From Nitrospirota bacterium (GTDB lineage Bacteria; Nitrospirota; Thermodesulfovibrionia; Thermodesulfovibrionales; JdFR-85): 10,418 nt of DNA. Positions 7,127 through 10,418 of the stretch are shown in pieces. Position 1 is the stretch's first letter. The number at the start of each line of letters is the position of its first letter. The notes beneath the pieces are model-generated. The model was not told the DNA's origin and did not search any database. It worked only from the letters and a program-made list of their open reading frames with translations. The position numbers and the translations under genes were made by a program. The stretch is from assembly GCA_015485235.1 (NCBI GenBank), contig WFTX01000169.1, positions 1-10,418 of the forward strand, in the 5' to 3' direction.

Positions 7127-8764
7127 ATGGCAGACACCGGGGAAATAAGGGATCTTATCCAGATACTGCTGAAGGCAAAAAAGAACTTCAGGATTTATCC
7201 TGAGAACAACCCCATGTATCAGAAAACGATTGATGACCTCCTGAACGCACTCAACAAGCCCCTTGAATACACCGGGGAAATTCCCCTCAGGATAAAACAG
7301 TACAGGATACTTTATGAAGGGGAGGTCGTATACGAGAATACCGACAAGGATGAGAGCCTCGCCCTGTTCTTTTTCAAGGACGGTGTGAGGGAGCTTACCT
7401 TCAGACAGGGTATCAGGAGGGATGAGGTTGAGGATTTTCTCCAGATAATATCCCTTGATTTTGAAAAGGATGTGCTTGATGACGACATAGTCACCCTCAT
7501 GTGGGAGAAGGATTTCAGACACATCTCCTATGTCGTCGACGATACGATCCTCCTTGATGACCATGGTTATGAAGAGGAGGCAACCAGGGAAGCCCTGGAA
7601 TCAGGTGGCGGGGAAGAGGAGATAATGAAGGCCTATGAAGAGGCCTTTGGCGTAGAAAGACCAACCTCCATAAACATAGTCCCCCTGACTAATGATGATC
7701 TGAAGTCCATCATCGAGGAGATAGAGAATGAGCCCACCGACAAGACCATGATCCTCATCCGGACCCTCTTTGAGATGCTCTATATTTCGGAAAGCAAAAC
7801 CGACTTCAGTGATGTAGTAGAGTTGATGAAAAAAGCCATTCAATATGCGGTGGAACACGCCAATCTGGAAACTCCTGTTTATACGGTCAGGCAAATCAGG
7901 AAACTGCTCGATAGCGGGGAGTTCTCCGGAGAATCAGCCCAGATACTCAGGGGCGTGGATCTGTTCGTCAACTCATCCCAGCTTATCAGGGCCTTTGGAG
8001 AGGTCATGGACAGTGGTGCCGAATTCGAGACCAGCCTGATAGAGGATTTCTCCGGGATCCTTTCAAAAACTGCAATCCCCCATCTCATAACGATCCTCGG
8101 TGAACTGAAGAACATGACTTCCCGGAAGACGGTCATCTCCATACTGACGGAACTGGGCAGGGAAGCCCCTGGTATGATCGCACGGGGTCTTGCGGACAAA
8201 CGTTGGTATGTTGTGAGAAATATCATTTACATACTCCGGCAGATAGGCGACAGGTCCGTGCTTGAATACCTGACCCGGTCCGTCAGGCATTCAGACATCA
8301 GGGTCAGAAAAGAGGCTATCAGGGCGCTGGGAGAGATGGGATCCGGTGAGGTCATCAATATTCTCAAGGACTGCATTTATGATCCCGATGAATCCATCAG
8401 GATATCGGCCGTCCGGGCTATCGGTCAGATCGGGACAGCAGTCTCCAGGAAAATTATCCTTGAGGAGATCCGGTCAAAGGCTTTCAGGGAAAAAGGCTTT
8501 ACAGAGAAAAAGGAATATTTTGAGGCCCTCTCGCGGTGGCCTGATGAGACGACCATCGAACTCCTTGTGGAGATACTCAGAAAAAGTCCGTTTTTCAAAA
8601 GGGCAAAGCATGATGAGACCCGGGCTGCAGCAGCCTTTTGTGCAGGAATCATAAAGGCAAGAAAGGCCGAAGGCGCTCTGATGAAACTCCGGAGTTCGAA
8701 GAACCGTCTGTTGAGGGAACATGTCATATCAGCCCTTCAGAGGATCAAGGATGTCAAAGTCTGA
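7127..8764 (+). CDS. HEAT-repeat protein with an N-terminal helical/beta module
   Basis: A 545-residue cytoplasmic protein (no signal or membrane segment). Residues about 1-110 form a module containing FRIYPENNPMYQK, a beta-type stretch (LRIKQYRILYEGEVVY) and FFFKDGVRELTFRQGIRRDEV. It resembles the N-terminus of the next gene product. An acidic linker (about 145-205) and a helical middle part follow. From about 315 to 540 come HEAT-type helical pairs, clearest at 376-404 (RSVLEYLTRSVRHSDIRVRK, then EAIRALGEMG) and 407-438 (ending SIRISAVRAIGQIG), with the usual Pro/Asp-Arg-Ala-Leu-Gly pattern. HEAT solenoids bind other proteins, so a scaffold or regulator role is likely; no catalytic residues are seen. 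It lies one base after the small unknown gene and overlaps the HD-GYP gene by 14 bases. No strong Shine-Dalgarno is found; translation is probably coupled. Confidence 0.85.
   Translation: MADTGEIRDLIQILLKAKKNFRIYPENNPMYQKTIDDLLNALNKPLEYTGEIPLRIKQYRILYEGEVVYENTDKDESLALFFFKDGVRELTFRQGIRRDEVEDFLQIISLDFEKDVLDDDIVTLMWEKDFRHISYVVDDTILLDDHGYEEEATREALESGGGEEEIMKAYEEAFGVERPTSINIVPLTNDDLKSIIEEIENEPTDKTMILIRTLFEMLYISESKTDFSDVVELMKKAIQYAVEHANLETPVYTVRQIRKLLDSGEFSGESAQILRGVDLFVNSSQLIRAFGEVMDSGAEFETSLIEDFSGILSKTAIPHLITILGELKNMTSRKTVISILTELGREAPGMIARGLADKRWYVVRNIIYILRQIGDRSVLEYLTRSVRHSDIRVRKEAIRALGEMGSGEVINILKDCIYDPDESIRISAVRAIGQIGTAVSRKIILEEIRSKAFREKGFTEKKEYFEALSRWPDETTIELLVEILRKSPFFKRAKHDETRAAAAFCAGIIKARKAEGALMKLRSSKNRLLREHVISALQRIKDVKV
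8739..8743 (+). promoter_or_regulatory. Ribosome binding site deciding the HD-GYP start
   Basis: AGAGG at 8739-8743 lies seven bases before ATG 8751. The upstream in-frame ATG at 8721 has no such site and would lengthen the overlap with the HEAT gene from 14 to 44 bases, so 8751 is preferred. Confidence 0.65.
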
Positions 8765-10151
8765 GATACTGGATATAAAAGAATCCCAGGAACTTATAAA
8801 CCAGTTCTCTATTATCGTGCGGTCCTCCCAGTTTCACGATCCCGACAATGTGGCAGTCCTGAACGTTCTTGAAAAGTTCCTGCCCCGGATAAACAGTTAC
8901 ATAGAGAGGGAAGGGCTCCTCAAGATCGACCTTATCGGGGAGTTTTTCTACCTCAATGACTCGAGGGTGAAATATCCCATGGAATTTCTACTGAACTTCG
9001 ACTATCTTGCAAGGGAGTTCAGAAGACGGGAGATCGGGACCATAAGCCTTACAGGCGCCCTTTCGGAAGAAGAGATGAAGACATTCCTCAGGTCGTTCAT
9101 ATCTTCGGGGTATTCCAACACCCCCTTTGAGGCCCTCGATGCCATGCTTGAAGACTTGATGAACATCAGGATCGAACGGCTCAAGCGGGTGGTTGAAGAG
9201 GGAGAGGTTGACCGGAGAAAGATAGTCAAGAAAACCTACTTCAATGCCGTGTCTTTCACAAAGGGCATAATGACAAAGCTCAAGGCAGGCGAGAAGGTGA
9301 GCATAAAGAGGGCAAAGAGGATTGTGGAGTCCATGGTGGACCTCATCCTCTCCGAGGACCAGCTTCTGATCGGGATGACCGCCATCAAGGACTACGATGA
9401 TTACACCTATCACCATTCTGTGAACGTGAGTGTCCTCTCGATATCCATAGGGCAGAAGATTGGCCTCCACAGAAAAAGCCTCACCGAACTCGGCCTTGTC
9501 GCCCTTTTTCATGATATCGGCAAGATGAATGTGCCCCGGGAAATCCTGAACAAGCCCACCGCCTTTACCGAGGAGGAGTGGAAGACCATCAAGCGTCATC
9601 CCTACTGGGGCACCCTGGCTATTCTCAAACTCAAGGGTATCGACAGGATGTCCATTCAGTCTGCCATCGTAGCCTTCCAGCATCATCTCAACTTCGACAT
9701 GACCGGGTATCCCAAGATCCGAGAGCGTGTTGACCTTGACTTCTATACAAAGATCGTCTCCATTGCAGACCAGTATGACGCCATGACATCATCACGGGTC
9801 TATCAGCGGATACCCCTTCCCCCTGACAGGGCCCTCAGTATAATGATGGACCGTGCCGGAAGGGAGATAGACCCTATCCTCTTCAAGTTCTTCGTGAACA
9901 TGGTCGGTGTATATCCCGTAGGCTCCCTTGTTCTCCTTGATACACGCGAGATGGGACTTGTCTATGAGTGCAACCCCATCCACGCCGACAGGCCAAGGGT
10001 AATGGTGATAGTAAACAGTGAGGGCAAAAAGATTGAAGGCAAGGTCATTGATCTCACGGAAAAGGACGATTCAGGAAGGTTCAAAAGGAGCATAGTCAAG
10101 ACCCTCGACCCCAACAAATACAAGGTCAACCTCGCGGAATACATGCTCTGA
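8751..10151 (+). CDS. HD-GYP domain protein (probable cyclic-di-GMP phosphodiesterase)
   Basis: HD-GYP proteins hydrolyse cyclic di-GMP and so control motility, biofilm and envelope traits. With ATG 8751 the product has 466 residues and no membrane segment. The N-terminal 150 residues resemble those of the preceding HEAT protein (PDN motif near 31-33, then a beta-type stretch and an EEEMKTFLRSF helix). The catalytic domain runs from about 205 to 400: H222 in YTYHHSVNV, H254-D255 in LFHDIGK, H283, H311-H312, GYP at 319-321, and D340 in IADQYDAMTS. All expected metal ligands are present. The signature is a variant: HHLNFDMTGYP in place of HHExxDGxGYP, so the Glu is Leu and the first Gly is Met. 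A C-terminal beta-rich segment (about 385-460) follows. It is the last gene of the operon. Confidence 0.92.
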   Translation: MSKSEILDIKESQELINQFSIIVRSSQFHDPDNVAVLNVLEKFLPRINSYIEREGLLKIDLIGEFFYLNDSRVKYPMEFLLNFDYLAREFRRREIGTISLTGALSEEEMKTFLRSFISSGYSNTPFEALDAMLEDLMNIRIERLKRVVEEGEVDRRKIVKKTYFNAVSFTKGIMTKLKAGEKVSIKRAKRIVESMVDLILSEDQLLIGMTAIKDYDDYTYHHSVNVSVLSISIGQKIGLHRKSLTELGLVALFHDIGKMNVPREILNKPTAFTEEEWKTIKRHPYWGTLAILKLKGIDRMSIQSAIVAFQHHLNFDMTGYPKIRERVDLDFYTKIVSIADQYDAMTSSRVYQRIPLPPDRALSIMMDRAGREIDPILFKFFVNMVGVYPVGSLVLLDTREMGLVYECNPIHADRPRVMVIVNSEGKKIEGKVIDLTEKDDSGRFKRSIVKTLDPNKYKVNLAEYML

Positions 10152-10242
10152 GGAAAGGTTCAGCTTATCTCCCTCTTAACAGACGGAGTCTCCTCACTGA
10201 TGCCTTGCGTTGATTGTTTATCACCTGGAAACTCAGGATGTC

Positions 10243-10266
10243 CTCTGGCCTTGCTAAAGGCCAGGG
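10243..10266. terminator. Inverted repeat between convergent genes, possible bidirectional terminator
   Basis: CTGGCCT (10245-10251) and AGGCCAG (10258-10264) form a perfect 7-bp stem with a 6-base loop, extendable by a G-T pair and a C-G pair. It lies about 95 bases after the HD-GYP stop and 23 bases beyond the stop of the minus-strand PIN gene. There is no T-run on either strand, so it is not a classical intrinsic terminator. Its place between convergent genes still fits a termination or mRNA-end-protection role. Confidence 0.4.
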
Positions 10267-10288
10267 ACCGAAATACCTTGTTGACCCA

Positions 10289-10418
10289 TCATCCCGGATA
10301 CTTGAAAATCTTCACCCCGCACCGGCTGGCGGCCTCCGAAAGTGCCCTGTCCTTTGTGGCAAGGGAAAGCCCGAGCCTCATGGCAATATCAAGATAAGAG
10401 GCATCATAGGTTGAAAGC
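10289..10418 (-). CDS. C-terminus of a PIN-domain ribonuclease, VapC-like toxin (5' end outside window)
   Basis: The minus strand encodes 42 residues up to TGA at 10291-10289. The stretch LSTYDASYLDIAMRLGLSLA, then TKDRALSEAASRCGVKIF, matches the C-terminal half of PIN domains of the VapC type: the YDA-x-Y-x-x-x-A segment and the L-A-T-x-D segment each carry a conserved acidic residue of the metal-binding site. VapC toxins cleave tRNA or rRNA and are neutralised by a VapB antitoxin, normally encoded just upstream, here beyond the right edge. Whether the first catalytic Asp and an antitoxin are present cannot be seen. It converges on the envelope operon and is separated from it by 137 bases. 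Confidence 0.8.
   Translation of the reverse strand, partial: LSTYDASYLDIAMRLGLSLATKDRALSEAASRCGVKIFKYPG

Noticed and set aside
8721..8750. Longer HD-GYP start at ATG 8721
   Set aside because: No Shine-Dalgarno precedes it and it would lengthen the overlap with the HEAT gene to 44 bases; ATG 8751 has AGAGG at good spacing.
8988..9686. Minus-strand open frame of 232 residues
   Set aside because: It is antisense to the HD-GYP gene, rich in His/Gly/Leu as expected of a reverse-frame shadow, and has no ribosome binding site or domain.
10224..10237. CCTG...CAGG inverted repeat as a terminator
   Set aside because: The stem is only four base pairs and has no T-run; the 7-bp stem at 10245-10264 is a better candidate.
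10200..10414. Two plus-strand open frames after the HD-GYP gene
   Set aside because: Both are largely antisense to the PIN-domain coding sequence, which has clear family motifs; the plus-strand translations show none.

Overview
The window looks like chromosomal DNA from a Gram-negative bacterium. Evidence is an outer-membrane beta-barrel protein, a periplasmic HtrA/DegP protease and a Tat translocon, all on bacterial-type genes with tight spacing and mid-range GC. The mix (HEAT-repeat protein followed by an HD-GYP protein, degenerate ACGTTCT/TATTGG-type intergenic repeats) recalls uncultured Nitrospirota (Thermodesulfovibrionia-like) or Desulfobacterota lineages. That taxonomic guess is inference only. 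No phage, IS element or CRISPR array is visible.

Layout. Bases 1-56 hold the last codons of a plus-strand gene. Bases 57-293 are non-coding, with two blocks of short degenerate tandem repeats between convergent transcripts. A minus-strand cluster follows (reading right to left): leuS (leucyl-tRNA synthetase), tadA (tRNA adenosine deaminase) and a tRNA-Ser with anticodon CGA. All three serve translation. leuS and tadA overlap by 4 bases, and the tadA stop codon lies inside the D-loop of the tRNA gene. Bases 3369-3563 are a divergent intergenic region with a plausible leuS promoter, small inverted repeats, a terminator-like hairpin with a T-tract, and a plausible plus-strand promoter.

From 3564 to 10151 seven plus-strand genes are packed with gaps of 1-3 bases or overlaps of 8-20 bases, so they are probably one operon: an outer-membrane beta-barrel protein, a DegP/HtrA protease, TatB-like, TatC, a 92-residue protein of unknown function, a HEAT-repeat protein and an HD-GYP phosphohydrolase. 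The first four fit envelope protein export and quality control (Tat exports folded proteins; DegP guards periplasmic and outer-membrane proteins). The last three are probably a signalling group; the HEAT and HD-GYP proteins appear to share a related N-terminal module. At the right edge a minus-strand gene, cut by the window, encodes the C-terminus of a PIN-domain (VapC-like) protein, convergent with the operon.

The points most worth a second look are the tadA/tRNA-Ser overlap, the shared N-terminal module of the HEAT and HD-GYP proteins with the small unknown gene beside them, and the terminator-like hairpin ahead of the operon.
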